Source: Deinococcus budaensis
GTDB taxonomy: Bacteria > Deinococcota > Deinococci > Deinococcales > Deinococcaceae
Length of the DNA stretch: 64,000 bases
NCBI RefSeq assembly: GCF_014201885.1
Contig: NZ_JACHFN010000007.1
Location: 156,311-220,310, forward strand
Direction of reading: 5' to 3'
Made by a program: the position numbers and the translations under genes. Below the pieces are notes generated by a model. It searched no databases and was not told the DNA's origin. It saw only the letters and a program-made list of their open reading frames with translations. This document shows, piece after piece, positions 26,818 through 36,515 of the stretch (the first letter of the stretch is position 1; the number at the start of each line of letters is the position of its first letter).

Positions 26818-27731
26818 CCCAGCGTCTGGGTGATACCTGTGTGGAGATCAGTAGAGGCCGTCCAACCCAGGTCGCGCAGCTTGGATACATCCATCAATTT
26901 TCTGGGGGTACCGTCGGGCTTACTGGCATCGAATTTCAGGTCACCCCGGTAACCCACTACATTCGCAATCAGTTCGGCCAGTTCCCGAATAGTCAGGTCC
27001 TCCCCGGTGCCGATGTTGATTGGACCTGGCTCGGAGACATGCTCCATCAGGAAAAGGCAAGCATCCGCGAGATCGTCGACATACAGGAACTCCCGTAACG
27101 GCGTTCCTGATCCCCATACCTCAACCTGAGGGGCATCGGCCTCCTTGGCCTCTACCATCTTGCGCAGCAACGCGGGCAACACGTGAGAACCTTTAAGATC
27201 GAAATTGTCGCCGGGACCGTACAGATTGGTAGGCATACCACTGATGAAATCTGCCCCATATTGCGCGCGGTAGTGGTCACACAGTTCAATAGCGGCAATC
27301 TTGGCGACTGCGTATGCCCGGTTCGTCTCCTCCAAAGGCCCAGTCAACAGGTAGTCCTCTTTCAGAGGCTGCGGAGCCAGCCTCGGGTAGATACAGCTTG
27401 ATCCTAAGTTGAGCAATTTCTTCACTCCAGCCTCATGAGCGGAGTGAATTACGTTCGCAGCGATCATCAAGTTGTCATAAAGAAACTGAGCCGGGTAGGT
27501 GCTGTTGGCCAGAATACCTCCCACCTTAGCAGCAGCCAAGAAAACATAATCAGGTCGCTCTTCCCGAAAAAACGTCTGAACAGCGGCCTGATTGCGCAGA
27601 TCCAACTCCTGACTGGTCCTGGTGATCAGGTGCCTGTATCCCTCGGTCTCCAAGCGGCGCACAATCGCGCCACCGACCAGACCACGGTGGCCCGCCACAT
27701 AGATACGGGCGCTTGGGTCCATCTCCGGCAT
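26784..27731 (-). CDS. fcl: GDP-L-fucose synthase
   Basis: SDR-type epimerase/reductase of 315 residues that converts GDP-4-keto-6-deoxy-mannose to GDP-L-fucose. Motifs: cofactor loop VAGHRGLVGGAIV, LNLGSSCIYPR with the catalytic Ser, Tyr-x3-Lys in YAVAKIAAIEL, GMPTNLYGPGDNFD and REFLYVDDLADAC. Start overlaps the gmd stop as ATGA. It acts directly after Gmd, the upstream gene product. Confidence 0.95.
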   Translation of the reverse strand: MPEMDPSARIYVAGHRGLVGGAIVRRLETEGYRHLITRTSQELDLRNQAAVQTFFREERPDYVFLAAAKVGGILANSTYPAQFLYDNLMIAANVIHSAHEAGVKKLLNLGSSCIYPRLAPQPLKEDYLLTGPLEETNRAYAVAKIAAIELCDHYRAQYGADFISGMPTNLYGPGDNFDLKGSHVLPALLRKMVEAKEADAPQVEVWGSGTPLREFLYVDDLADACLFLMEHVSEPGPINIGTGEDLTIRELAELIANVVGYRGDLKFDASKPDGTPRKLMDVSKLRDLGWTASTDLHTGITQTLGWYLQQRSPVS

Positions 27732-28777
27732 CAGGTGTTCCCTACACCCTTGAGCGCGATCTGGTGCCCGGCATCAATCAAGGTCTTCTCCTGCCGGGCG
27801 AGTTCAAGGTCATGGTCGACCATCTCCTGCACCAGCTGCTCAAAGCTGGTTTTTGGACTCCACCCCAGCTTCCGGCGGGTTTCTTCCATGTCGCCTAGCA
27901 GGTAATCTACCTCGGCAGGACGGAAGTAACGTGGATCGATTTCAATATAATTGTCAGCCTCAAGACCGACCAGGGCAAAGGCGCGCTCGGCAAACTCGCG
28001 CACACTGTACGCCTCACCGGTAGCGATGACGTAATCACGTGGACTGTCCTGCTGCAACATCATCCACATGGCTTCCACGTAGTCGCGGGCATGGCCCCAG
28101 TCACGTTTGGCCTCCAGATTTCCCAGGTAGAGCTTGTCCTGCAGTCCCATCTTGATCCGGCCCACAGCGCGGGTAATCTTGCGAGTCACAAAGGTCTCCC
28201 CACGCCGGGGAGACTCATGGTTGAACAGGATGCCGTTACAGGCATACAGGTCATAGGCCTCGCGGTGGTTGACCGTTTGCCAGTAAGAATAGACTTTGGC
28301 GACAGCATATGGACTGCGGGGATGAAAAGGTGTCTGTAGACCCTGGGGAGGCGCGGCCGCTCCGAACATCTCACTGCTGCTGGCTTGGTAGAAGCGCACC
28401 TGCAAGCCTGTGCGGTCCTGGTAGTCGCGAATACCCTCCAAAAGACGTAGGGTTCCCAACCCTGTCACGTCAGCGGTGTATTCCGCTTGGTCGTAACTGA
28501 CCTTGACATGGCTCTGGGCACCGAGGTTATAGACCTCAGCGGGCTGGACCTTCTCCAGCAACATTCGAAGACCTGAAGAGTCTGACAGATCCCCGTAATG
28601 CAAGAACATCTGGGCGCCCGACTCGTGTGGGTCGTGATACAGGTGATCGATGCGGTCTGTATTAAAGGTCGAAGCGCGGCGAATGATCCCGTGCACCTCG
28701 TATCCCTTGGAGAGCAACAGCTCTGTCAAGTACGATCCGTCCTGACCTGTGATTCCGGTTAAGAGTGCTCTCTTCAT
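27731..28777 (-). CDS. gmd: GDP-mannose 4,6-dehydratase
   Basis: Protein of 348 residues, the usual Gmd length. NADP-binding [15 protein letters not shown], catalytic [12 protein letters not shown] (Tyr-x3-Lys), [18 protein letters not shown] and the C-terminal ETRRKLGW are canonical. It converts GDP-mannose to GDP-4-keto-6-deoxy-mannose. AAAGGAAAGC precedes the ATG. GDP-mannose supply is encoded at the right end of the same locus (manC, manA, phosphohexomutase). Confidence 0.96.
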   Translation of the reverse strand: MKRALLTGITGQDGSYLTELLLSKGYEVHGIIRRASTFNTDRIDHLYHDPHESGAQMFLHYGDLSDSSGLRMLLEKVQPAEVYNLGAQSHVKVSYDQAEYTADVTGLGTLRLLEGIRDYQDRTGLQVRFYQASSSEMFGAAAPPQGLQTPFHPRSPYAVAKVYSYWQTVNHREAYDLYACNGILFNHESPRRGETFVTRKITRAVGRIKMGLQDKLYLGNLEAKRDWGHARDYVEAMWMMLQQDSPRDYVIATGEAYSVREFAERAFALVGLEADNYIEIDPRYFRPAEVDYLLGDMEETRRKLGWSPKTSFEQLVQEMVDHDLELARQEKTLIDAGHQIALKGVGNT

Positions 28778-28795
28778 GTTCGCTTTCCTTTGTAT

Positions 28796-30460
28796 TCAGT
28801 CCAGGCTGTGCTGGGTTGTTCGTGGCGTGTAACTGTAGCTGTAGGTCGTATCCTTTTGAACATCCACCTTATTCAGTACGAAGCCGATGACGTGCAGCCC
28901 ACTTCGCTCGACTCGGCGCAGCGCCGCCCGGATTGCCTGGAGGGATGTCGTGCGGGCCTCAGTAACCAGCACAATGCCGTCGGTGTGGCGGGCGAGCACC
29001 AGCCCATCGGCGATAGCCAACAAGGGTGGACTATCGATCAGCACAATGTCATAGGCCTGACTCCAGCGGTCGAGGATAGCCCCGAGATCAAGCTGGGTCA
29101 GCAGCACCAGACTTTCATGTAGTCCAGGGCCAGCAGGCAGCAAATCGACGTTGGGTTCTACGCGCAGCACCTGAACGTTATCCGGATTCTTCAAGGCGTC
29201 TTGCAGGTTGCGGCTGCCGCCCATCCCCACCAACGGCTTCCAGTCGTGCGAGGCGCTGTACTTTTCCCATACCTGTTGCTGGGTGCCGCGGCGCAGGTCG
29301 CCGTCGATGATCAGCACCCTCTTGCCAGCGGTAGCGAACGCGTCGGCCAGGGTCGCGGTGATGCTGCTTTTGCCTTCGCCGGGTGCAGTCGACGAAACCG
29401 TCAGGCGCAAGCGGTCCTGTTGCTGAAACATAGAAAGGATGTTGACGCGTAAGAATCCCACTGCCTCGTAGAGTCCGGCACTCTTGCCTTGGTCCACGAT
29501 TCCCCGCAAGATCACGTCCCGGCGCCGCAACCTGGGAATAACCCCCAGGGTGGGAATGTTGAAATCCAGCAGATCGTCCTCCGCCTTGACCGTCTTGTCG
29601 GTCAGGGCGCGGGCCGCCGTCAGGGCGCTGCCAAGCAAGAGGGCCAGCAGTCCCCCCAGCAAGGCTGCCGACAAAGGCTGAGGTGCAATCGGCGCGAACG
29701 GCTGTGCGGCTGGTGAGACGCGGGTCAGGGTCCCGCTGGCCGCCTGCAACAGGATCGACACGCGGGCCAAGTTCTCCTGCAAAGACGCGCGTGTCGACAG
29801 CAGAGTCTGACGCTCGACACCCGTACTGCCCGCTGTTTGCAGGCGCCGCTCGATCTCGGCGATCTGGGCCCGCAGGGTGGCTGCACTCTTCTCGATTCCC
29901 TCCAGAGCTCGGCTGGCGTCCCAGCGGATGAGGTTGGTTGCCGCCGTGTCAGCCAGAATCCGTGCGGCGGTAGCTGTCCTGGCGTCGGCTTGCAGGGTAT
30001 ACAGGCCGTTCCCGTAGGGGTCAATCTGGGGAATGATTTGCAACGAGGTGATCTCGTTACGCTGCAACTCGGTCTCCAGTGCCGAAATCAGCGAGGCCCG
30101 TTCTGGAGCAGTCAGCTGCTCGACGCCCTGCAAGTCCTCCGCGATCGCCGTGATCACTGCGGAACTGTGCAGCGCCTGCTCCGCGGCCCCATCCGGCAGG
30201 GGCGGCGCAGTCACGAGCGTCTGATTGACCACTCCGGAATTGGCCTGACCATTGGAAGCCAGGACGACCGCCTCTGCGCGGTAGACCGGAGGCTGAGCGC
30301 GCGCCCAGAAGTAGGCAGCCAATCCGACTGCCAGACTCAGCAGCAGCAGCCAAGGCCAGTTGCGCAGCAGAGCGCGCCCTGCCAGAGCAAGGTCCAAATC
30401 TCCACTGGAGCGGGTCCCCGACGCATTTTGCGAGCTGTCGAAGTTACGGTTCACGGCCAC
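28796..30460 (-). CDS. Wzc-type bacterial tyrosine autokinase / chain-length regulator
   Basis: Protein of about 554 residues combining a Wzz-type chain-length domain (TM1 about 35-52, coiled coil about 170-230, TM2 about 255-275) with a cytoplasmic BY-kinase: Walker [10 protein letters not shown], Walker A' LIIDGDLRR, Walker [11 protein letters not shown]. The C-terminus carries a short Tyr cluster (TTYSYSYTP), the expected autophosphorylation site. It controls polymer length and export with a Wzy polymerase. The GTG at 30460 has no clear ribosome-binding site, so the exact start is uncertain. No cognate Wzb phosphatase or outer-membrane Wza is seen in the window. Confidence 0.9.
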   Translation of the reverse strand: MAVNRNFDSSQNASGTRSSGDLDLALAGRALLRNWPWLLLLSLAVGLAAYFWARAQPPVYRAEAVVLASNGQANSGVVNQTLVTAPPLPDGAAEQALHSSAVITAIAEDLQGVEQLTAPERASLISALETELQRNEITSLQIIPQIDPYGNGLYTLQADARTATAARILADTAATNLIRWDASRALEGIEKSAATLRAQIAEIERRLQTAGSTGVERQTLLSTRASLQENLARVSILLQAASGTLTRVSPAAQPFAPIAPQPLSAALLGGLLALLLGSALTAARALTDKTVKAEDDLLDFNIPTLGVIPRLRRRDVILRGIVDQGKSAGLYEAVGFLRVNILSMFQQQDRLRLTVSSTAPGEGKSSITATLADAFATAGKRVLIIDGDLRRGTQQQVWEKYSASHDWKPLVGMGGSRNLQDALKNPDNVQVLRVEPNVDLLPAGPGLHESLVLLTQLDLGAILDRWSQAYDIVLIDSPPLLAIADGLVLARHTDGIVLVTEARTTSLQAIRAALRRVERSGLHVIGFVLNKVDVQKDTTYSYSYTPRTTQHSLD

Positions 30461-30611
30461 CGCCGTGGGATGTGCAGAAGTGCCGCCCGTTGCCTGGCCA
30501 GTGCCTTGCTGCCGTTGGTGTGTGGTTCGTAGTCGCCTTTGTCACGGATACCGTTCCTAACGTTTGAGCTTATCACGCTCGCTGCACAGCTGAACCGATG
30601 CTGCTGACCAG

Positions 30612-32417
30612 TCACAGTCCACTTTCAGTTGGCTGCTGACCGACGAATTTGGTCATGGTGGCTTCTCCGGCCGCGCTGATCCCTTCGCGGCGAATGACTT
30701 TCAGGAGGGTCCTCAAGAGGATGCGGGCGTCCAGTACCGGGGACACGTGATCGACGTACCAGACGTCCAACGTAAATCTGGTCGGCCAGTCGATGGCGTT
30801 GCGGCCATTGACCTGCGCCCACCCCGTGATACCGGGCCGCACCTCATGACGCCGGGCCTCAGCCTCGCTGTAAAGGGGCAGGTACTCCATCAACAAGGGG
30901 CGCGGCCCCACCAGACTCATGTCTCCTCGCAGGACGTTCCACAGTTCAGGCAGCTCGTCCAGACTGGTCGCCCGCAGCAGACGGCCAAAGGCCGTGAGGC
31001 GTTCGGCATCGGGCAGCAGTTGGCCCGCAGCGTCACGCGCGTCGGTCATGGTCCGGAACTTGTACATGGTGAAAGGCAGCCCATTCAGGCCGGGGCGCGT
31101 CTGGGCGAACAGCACCGGGCTGCCCAGCCGGGTGCGTACCATCCAGGCCAGCCCCAGCAAAGGCAGCGCCAGCAGGACCAAGCCGCTACCGGCCACCAGA
31201 ATGTCCGTGCCGCGTTTCCATGGGTGTTGCCGGGCCAGCTGACGCCCTTGCCAGTGATGGGCGTAGAACTCCAGCCACTGCGCTTCAACGTGCACCGGTG
31301 AGAAGTTCATGGTCACCCAGCTGCGGCCCTCTTGGCCGTAGGTCGCCGCCAGAGCAGGCTGGTTCAGCAGGGTCAGCAGGGCCTGAGCGAGGGCATCAGG
31401 GTCACCTACCGGCACCTGTAAGCCTGTTTTTCCGGGGAGCACCGTGTCCACAGCACCCGTCGCGGTGGTGGTGACGACAGGGAGGCCAGCACTGGCCGCC
31501 TCCAGCGCCACCAACCCCAAGCCTTCCCGGTAAGTCGGGAGCGCCAACACCGTCATCAATGCGTAGTAGGGCGCCACTTGGGCCACATGCCCCACCCGTA
31601 CGATCTGCGGGTGTGTCTCCAAGCGCTCACGGACCTCGGGAGGAAGGGGGTCGGTCGCGTCGTCCCCACCCACCAGCAGCAAATGAGCATCCGGACAGCT
31701 TTCCAGAACGGTCTCAAACGCTTTCAGGAGATCCGCCACGCCCTTGTCTTTTACGAGACGGCCCACGAAACCGATAACGGGCACCCCTTCGGGCAGGTTC
31801 AGGGCCACCCGCAACCTGCCAAGCTCGGCTGGCTCGGGAGGGGCAACGGCTGCGACGCCACCGGCACTGCCTGATCCCAGAACACTGATACGGTGCTCAC
31901 CCACGATCCGGTCCTGGATGGCCTGACGGCGAAGACTGGGACTGACAGCCACCACCTGATGGGCGCAGGCACACGTCAGGCGCTCGACCAGCTTCAGCAC
32001 CGCGCGCTGCCGTCCAGTCGCCGTTTCATACCGGAGACCATGCAGGGTATAGACGCGCAGAGGTACCCGCTGGAGGACTGCCGCAAGACCTACCAACAGG
32101 GCCGCTTTGGGAGTGCCGACATTGGTGATCTGCGGCCGGAAGCTGTGCACGGCCCGGTTCGCCTGCGCCAGGGCGCGCAGATCGTGTCGGGGCGCGATCT
32201 CCCGCCGCATACGGACCGGCACTGGCGTGACGCCCGAGGCCTCCACCGTCTGCCGCAGGGCCTCAGCAGGCTCCGGGGAGGTCAGCAAGCCCACGGCGTG
32301 CCCACGGCGCACCAGGGTCCGCAGTTGTCCAGTCAGAAACGCGGCAGCCGTGATGGGCACCGTGACGGCGTACAGCACCCGCACGGCGCTGGGCAATTCA
32401 GGAATCCGGCGGCTCAT
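30612..32417 (-). CDS. Fusion of GT4 glycosyltransferase and PglC-type phosphoglycosyltransferase
   Basis: Protein of 601 residues with two enzymes. Residues 1 to about 385 are a GT4/GT-B glycosyltransferase (nucleotide-sugar motif LALPTYREGLGLVALEAASAG with the E-x7-E pattern). Residues about 400-601 are a monotopic phosphoglycosyltransferase with the membrane re-entrant helix (TDILVAGSGLVLLALPLLGL), YKFRTMTDARD, the catalytic Asp-Glu dyad in SLDELPELWN, GDMSLVGPRPLL and RPGITGWAQVNGRNAI. The C-terminal part is very close in layout to Campylobacter PglC, down to the GISAAGEATMTKF tail. It probably transfers diacetylbacillosamine-phosphate to undecaprenyl phosphate and then adds the second sugar. 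Overlaps the previous gene by ATGA. Confidence 0.9.
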   Translation of the reverse strand: MSRRIPELPSAVRVLYAVTVPITAAAFLTGQLRTLVRRGHAVGLLTSPEPAEALRQTVEASGVTPVPVRMRREIAPRHDLRALAQANRAVHSFRPQITNVGTPKAALLVGLAAVLQRVPLRVYTLHGLRYETATGRQRAVLKLVERLTCACAHQVVAVSPSLRRQAIQDRIVGEHRISVLGSGSAGGVAAVAPPEPAELGRLRVALNLPEGVPVIGFVGRLVKDKGVADLLKAFETVLESCPDAHLLLVGGDDATDPLPPEVRERLETHPQIVRVGHVAQVAPYYALMTVLALPTYREGLGLVALEAASAGLPVVTTTATGAVDTVLPGKTGLQVPVGDPDALAQALLTLLNQPALAATYGQEGRSWVTMNFSPVHVEAQWLEFYAHHWQGRQLARQHPWKRGTDILVAGSGLVLLALPLLGLAWMVRTRLGSPVLFAQTRPGLNGLPFTMYKFRTMTDARDAAGQLLPDAERLTAFGRLLRATSLDELPELWNVLRGDMSLVGPRPLLMEYLPLYSEAEARRHEVRPGITGWAQVNGRNAIDWPTRFTLDVWYVDHVSPVLDARILLRTLLKVIRREGISAAGEATMTKFVGQQPTESGL

Positions 32418-33316
32418 CCCACGCCCTCAGAGGCGGTCAGGCGCCGGGCAGCTTCCAGGGCTGGGCCGAGGGCCAGACGGGCGTCCAGCAGTTCGGCAGC
32501 CGTCAGCGGGCGAGAACGCCGCTCAATCAGCCGATGTTCCCTACGCGCCACCGTCGCCAGGTCATACAGCAGGTCCTTGACCAGCGTGGCGGCGGCGACC
32601 TGGACTGCCAGCCCGCGCCACGGAGCCTGACGGCCGACCTGACGCAGCAGGCGCCGCCGCGCGCGCGAGGAGCGACGGTATTTTCCCCGGTAGGGCAAGC
32701 CCCGTTCCCGGTAGAACAGCAGGGGTTCAGAGAGATTCATAAACACCGTGTGCGGCTGGGTGCGCCACCACAGCTCATAGTCCTCGGCCCGTTCATAGCA
32801 GGCATCGTAGGGGTGCTGGGCCAGCCAGGCGCGGCGCAGCATGACCGAGGGGTGAATTAAAGGAGAGGCGGCCAGAAAACCTGCGGCATCTTCTGGAATC
32901 GGCGGAGCCGCCTTGAAGCCGTAAGGCTCGCTCGACTGGTCTATCGCATAAGCGGCGGTTCCTAGCACATCCAGCTCCGGCCGCTGAGCGAACACCTCTA
33001 CCTGCCGGGCCAGGCGCTCGGGATGCATCAGGTCGTCCGCATCCATCCGCGCGAGCAGCGGAGCCGTAGTCAGGGTCGGCATCTGGTTGAGACGAAAGAC
33101 CAGACCCCGGTTTTCGCCGTCGTGCCGCACCGTGATCCGGGGATCTGCGGCGGCGAATGCCCGCGCGACCTTGAGAGAGTCGTCCGTGGAGCCGTCATCC
33201 AGCACGATCAGCTCCCAATCCGCGAACGTTTGCACTTGCACCGACGCCAGAGCCTGCGCGAGGTACGCCCCGGCATTGAACACCGGAATCACCACACAAA
33301 GGGTCGGAGGCGTCAC
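32414..33316 (-). CDS. GT2-family glycosyltransferase
   Basis: GT-A enzyme of 300 residues. CVVIPVFNAGAYL, LDDGSTDDS and the DxD in ARMDADD are canonical for inverting family 2. The GTG at 33316 has AGGAGAGC upstream; readings that start further upstream would run through the neighbouring gene. C-terminal helical extension of about 80 residues, basic (RRSSRARRRLLRQVGRQ), may touch the membrane. It adds one sugar of the repeat unit; the donor is unknown. Overlaps the PglC-fusion start. Confidence 0.9.
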   Translation of the reverse strand: MTPPTLCVVIPVFNAGAYLAQALASVQVQTFADWELIVLDDGSTDDSLKVARAFAAADPRITVRHDGENRGLVFRLNQMPTLTTAPLLARMDADDLMHPERLARQVEVFAQRPELDVLGTAAYAIDQSSEPYGFKAAPPIPEDAAGFLAASPLIHPSVMLRRAWLAQHPYDACYERAEDYELWWRTQPHTVFMNLSEPLLFYRERGLPYRGKYRRSSRARRRLLRQVGRQAPWRGLAVQVAAATLVKDLLYDLATVARREHRLIERRSRPLTAAELLDARLALGPALEAARRLTASEGVG

Positions 33317-33317
33317 C

Positions 33318-34508
33318 TCAGCTCTCCTCGTAAAACAGCCTACCGGGCAGACCCGCTGCGCTGTAGGTTCGTGCACCAGCCAAACGCCACGAAAGCTCGA
33401 AAGCCAGGCGCCGGGCGGCGCGGGGGCCTTTGTCAGGACCCCAGATGCGCCGCGCTCCTGCCAGGGCCGCCGCGCGGACGGTCTTGATGACGGGTCCCCG
33501 GCTGTGCAGGCGGGCCAGGTGGCCGGAGTCCACCACGCGCGGCGCGGGGCGATCCGCCGCCTCTCCAAACTGCTGGAATGCGAAAGCCAGCAGTTCGCGC
33601 AAACGGGCATCGTAAGTGTGCTCCGTCGCAGTCCGCTCGAAGCCGGCCCGGGCGATCGTATCCCGCTCTTCAGGATGGGCTAGGTAATGCCTGATCTTGT
33701 CGCCGAGGTCATCCAGCGACGTGAAGACGTCGATCTCCTCGCCAATACGGTAATACCGCTCGAGGCCGGCGGCGGGATCGGTCAGCAGGAAGCCGCCCGC
33801 CCCCGGAACCTCGAAGGTCCGCGCCTTGATCTGGTTGGCGCCCATGGAGTTAGCGAAGTTCAGACTGATGACCGAGCGCCGCATGATCTCGGGGATGGCA
33901 CTGGCTTCCACAGGGCCGCTGGGCCACCCATGGCCGAAGCACTCGACGTGAATGCCACGCTGAGCCAGTGCCGCTACCCGTTCTTGACGGTCACCGTGCG
34001 CCGCGCCGACGAAACTGACGGCGTATGTGCACTCGGCGGCGGGCAGCGGCGGCTGTAATGTCTGTGCCGCCGCTGCCCACTGAGTCAGCCACACATTGAA
34101 GTGGTCGTCGCGGTGATACGCCTCCACCTTGTCCGGGTAAGTCGTGGAGATCGCGTGGTAATGCGGGGCGATGAACCTGGAGAACTGCCAGTACTTCCAG
34201 GAATCGTCGGTGGTCCAGTTAATCAATACGGTATCGCCCCGGGCGCGCAGCAGGTCGAGCACTTCGGTCCAGACCTCATAGTGCACTTGGACGGCGAAAA
34301 TGACTTCCGGCCGTTCGCGCTCAACCACTTCCAGCAACCGGAAGTTCAGCTCGAGAAAATCTGCGTGGGCAGCCTTGTGCCAGGTCTCGAAATGGATGAC
34401 CTGATGCCCCAGCCGCTCCAGAGCAGGCATGAGGGCGGCATACTCAATACCGGTCCCCAGTTCGGGACGGCCGTACTGAAACTCGCTGAACAGACACAGG
34501 ATCTTCAT
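33318..34508 (-). CDS. CgeB-like GT-B glycosyltransferase
   Basis: Protein of 396 residues with the spore-maturation CgeB-like glycosyltransferase pattern: N-terminal LCLFSEFQYGRPELGTG, a middle INWTTDDSWKYW, YAVSFVGAAHGDRQERVA starting the second lobe, and SLNFANSMGANQIKARTFEVPGAGGFLLTD with the acceptor/donor loop. It overlaps the upstream GT4 gene by 4 bases and sits 1 base before the GT2 start, so translation is coupled. Donor and acceptor unknown. Confidence 0.85.
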   Translation of the reverse strand: MKILCLFSEFQYGRPELGTGIEYAALMPALERLGHQVIHFETWHKAAHADFLELNFRLLEVVERERPEVIFAVQVHYEVWTEVLDLLRARGDTVLINWTTDDSWKYWQFSRFIAPHYHAISTTYPDKVEAYHRDDHFNVWLTQWAAAAQTLQPPLPAAECTYAVSFVGAAHGDRQERVAALAQRGIHVECFGHGWPSGPVEASAIPEIMRRSVISLNFANSMGANQIKARTFEVPGAGGFLLTDPAAGLERYYRIGEEIDVFTSLDDLGDKIRHYLAHPEERDTIARAGFERTATEHTYDARLRELLAFAFQQFGEAADRPAPRVVDSGHLARLHSRGPVIKTVRAAALAGARRIWGPDKGPRAARRLAFELSWRLAGARTYSAAGLPGRLFYEES

Positions 34509-35644
34509 GCTGGAACCACTGACGGCTGGGCATAGAGCGCTTCGTACTGGTCGGTGATGGTCTCCCAGGAATGCCGTTCCTGGATTTGCCGCTGCCCAGC
34601 CGCACCCAGCTCCCTGCGACGCTCGGAATCACCCAGCAGGGCGCGAATGGTCTGCTCCATCTCCTTGACAGATTCGACGATGACGCCCCCCGCATTCTCG
34701 CGGAGGTTGCCCACGTCAAAGGACACCCAGGGAAGTCCTGCGGCCATCGCTTCCAGAATGACAAGGGGCGCCGCTTCCCGGACGGATGTGAGAACGAACA
34801 GGTCGGCTTCCCGTAGAGCCGACACGATCTGTGCTCGGGGCATCCTCTCTTGCCAACTGAGGTTCTCGAGCCTACGCTGCGCCTGTCGGCAGCGGTAGTA
34901 GCAGCCGCCCTTGACGCCCAGCCGACCCAAATTCCATTTTTCGGCCGGGTAGTGGTTACCGATCCCGACCACCTGCATGTCAGGCATTCGGCGGGCCAGC
35001 TCTATCAGACGGTGGTGTCCCTTAGGTGGGGAGTGGTTGGAGACATTAACGAGGAAAGGCCGGTCCTCAAGGCCCCACTTGGTCCGCATCCCTTCAGGCT
35101 CCTGCTCGAACTCGCTCAGATCGACTCCATTGGGAATCACCACGGCGTCAAGGCCGATCGACTCGCAAAACGGCTTGTCCTCAAAGGTCTCGGACAGGCA
35201 TACGACCCGGTCAAAAGCGAAGAACAGTTGGCGCATCTTGTCGTAATAGGGGCGCCAGGCCTCGGTTTGCCAGTCTGGAAGACCGTGAGGCGTGTAAATC
35301 TTTCTTCCCGACAATCCGACGATGTCGTCGAGCAACAGGTCCAGCGTCCATGTCCGACCAGCATGGAAATGCCGGACATCCCACTGCTGATCAAACACCA
35401 GGGCGCGGTACCTTTCCTGCTCTGCAACGCTACCTGATATCCCCTGCATCCAGTTGCCCCTCAGCTCGAAGGCGTGAACGTGCACGCCGTTAATCACGGT
35501 TTCACGGGGCCGACCTGGCGTCCAACTGGTCGCCACATGCACCTCGTGACCGCGCTGGACCAGGCCCTCTGCGAGGCGGCGGGCGACTTCCGATATTCCT
35601 GTCCTCTCCGGGAGATAGGAGTGGGCGAGCTTGAGAATACGCAT
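34505..35644 (-). CDS. GT4-family glycosyltransferase
   Basis: GT-B retaining glycosyltransferase of 379 residues: TGISEVARRLAEGLVQRGHEVHV at the N-terminal lobe, IPNGVDLSEFE, and LTSVREAAPLVILEAMAAGLPWVS with the E-x7-E motif. A CxxxC-like stretch (CYYRCRQAQRR) is an unusual insertion near residue 240. An AT-rich 55-base gap with a TATATT box separates it from the secreted-protein gene upstream, so a secondary promoter is possible. Confidence 0.9.
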   Translation of the reverse strand: MRILKLAHSYLPERTGISEVARRLAEGLVQRGHEVHVATSWTPGRPRETVINGVHVHAFELRGNWMQGISGSVAEQERYRALVFDQQWDVRHFHAGRTWTLDLLLDDIVGLSGRKIYTPHGLPDWQTEAWRPYYDKMRQLFFAFDRVVCLSETFEDKPFCESIGLDAVVIPNGVDLSEFEQEPEGMRTKWGLEDRPFLVNVSNHSPPKGHHRLIELARRMPDMQVVGIGNHYPAEKWNLGRLGVKGGCYYRCRQAQRRLENLSWQERMPRAQIVSALREADLFVLTSVREAAPLVILEAMAAGLPWVSFDVGNLRENAGGVIVESVKEMEQTIRALLGDSERRRELGAAGQRQIQERHSWETITDQYEALYAQPSVVPA

Positions 35645-35699
35645 CCGGACGCATTAGAACACGTTCGTCCAAATATAGGCTGAGCATAGACGCCTCTCC

Positions 35700-36515
35700 T
35701 TATTGTGGTTCGAAACTCACAGCGACGCGCAACTGGCTGTTGACCGCCTCCTTCACCAGCGGATTGAGCAGGCGCAGGGACAACTTTTTGCCAGGCGCCA
35801 AGTCGAAGAGGAAGGTCCGGGCACCTTTGACTGTGACGGTTGCCTCCGGGTCCTGAGCCAGCCCGGCGACCTGCAACTGCGGCCACTGTCCCCCGGCGGC
35901 ATTGCCCTTCACGCGCACGCGCACCTGCGCCGCACCACACGTATCCAGGATCAGCGGGGAGGAGCCGAACAGGCGGCCACTGGCACTGGACGGGTTCCAG
36001 GCTCCAGACTGCTCGGCGACCCGGCCCGGCAGTGGTCCCGGGCAGGCCTCCGCCCCACGCAGCAGCACCTGAAGAAGCTCCACCGACCTCAATTCCAGGG
36101 CATAAGTCTGGTTCAGAAACCCGACGGTCACGCGGGTCGGCTCATTCAGGTCGAACTTCAGCGTCTGCGTGTCCTCGACCACACGGCTCAGCGCAGGCCG
36201 GGCATTCAGACTCACGCTTACCACCGGAGGTACCTTCCCCCGACCGACCGAGGTGGCCCGGACCGTCAGAGTGCCTGGTTCGCAAGCCATTAAGCCGAGC
36301 GTCGCCGGGAGTGTGAGTACCGTTCCCTCAGGGGTGGGTAGCGTACTTCGTGGATATCGTTCTCCCTGTAGAGCCAAACCTTGCGGCACGCATTGTTGCT
36401 GGGCAGGCGGGAGAAATGCCGCAGGAGCGTCGGCCCGCCCGGGGAGCCATACGAGTGCAGTCAAGAGCAGCAGGAACATCAGCAGCGTCAGCAATGTAGG
36501 GAAGCGGACTGTCAT
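35700..36515 (-). CDS. Secreted protein with two beta-sandwich-like halves, coupled to the ligase gene
   Basis: Protein of 271 residues; ATG 36515 overlaps the ligase stop as ATGA. An N-terminal signal or anchor helix (LLTLLMFLLLLTALVWL) is followed by two similar beta-rich segments. Each ends in a Phe-Asp-Leu ... Arg/Leu ... Leu-Asn pattern (LKFDLNEPTRVTVGFLNQ near 125-145 and FLFDLAPGKKLSLRLLNP near 235-255), resembling carbohydrate-binding modules seen in exopolysaccharide loci. Cys pairs are present. No catalytic motif. It may bind the glycan or assist the ligase or polymerase outside the membrane; this is inferred from position and fold pattern. Confidence 0.7.
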   Translation of the reverse strand: MTVRFPTLLTLLMFLLLLTALVWLPGRADAPAAFLPPAQQQCVPQGLALQGERYPRSTLPTPEGTVLTLPATLGLMACEPGTLTVRATSVGRGKVPPVVSVSLNARPALSRVVEDTQTLKFDLNEPTRVTVGFLNQTYALELRSVELLQVLLRGAEACPGPLPGRVAEQSGAWNPSSASGRLFGSSPLILDTCGAAQVRVRVKGNAAGGQWPQLQVAGLAQDPEATVTVKGARTFLFDLAPGKKLSLRLLNPLVKEAVNSQLRVAVSFEPQ

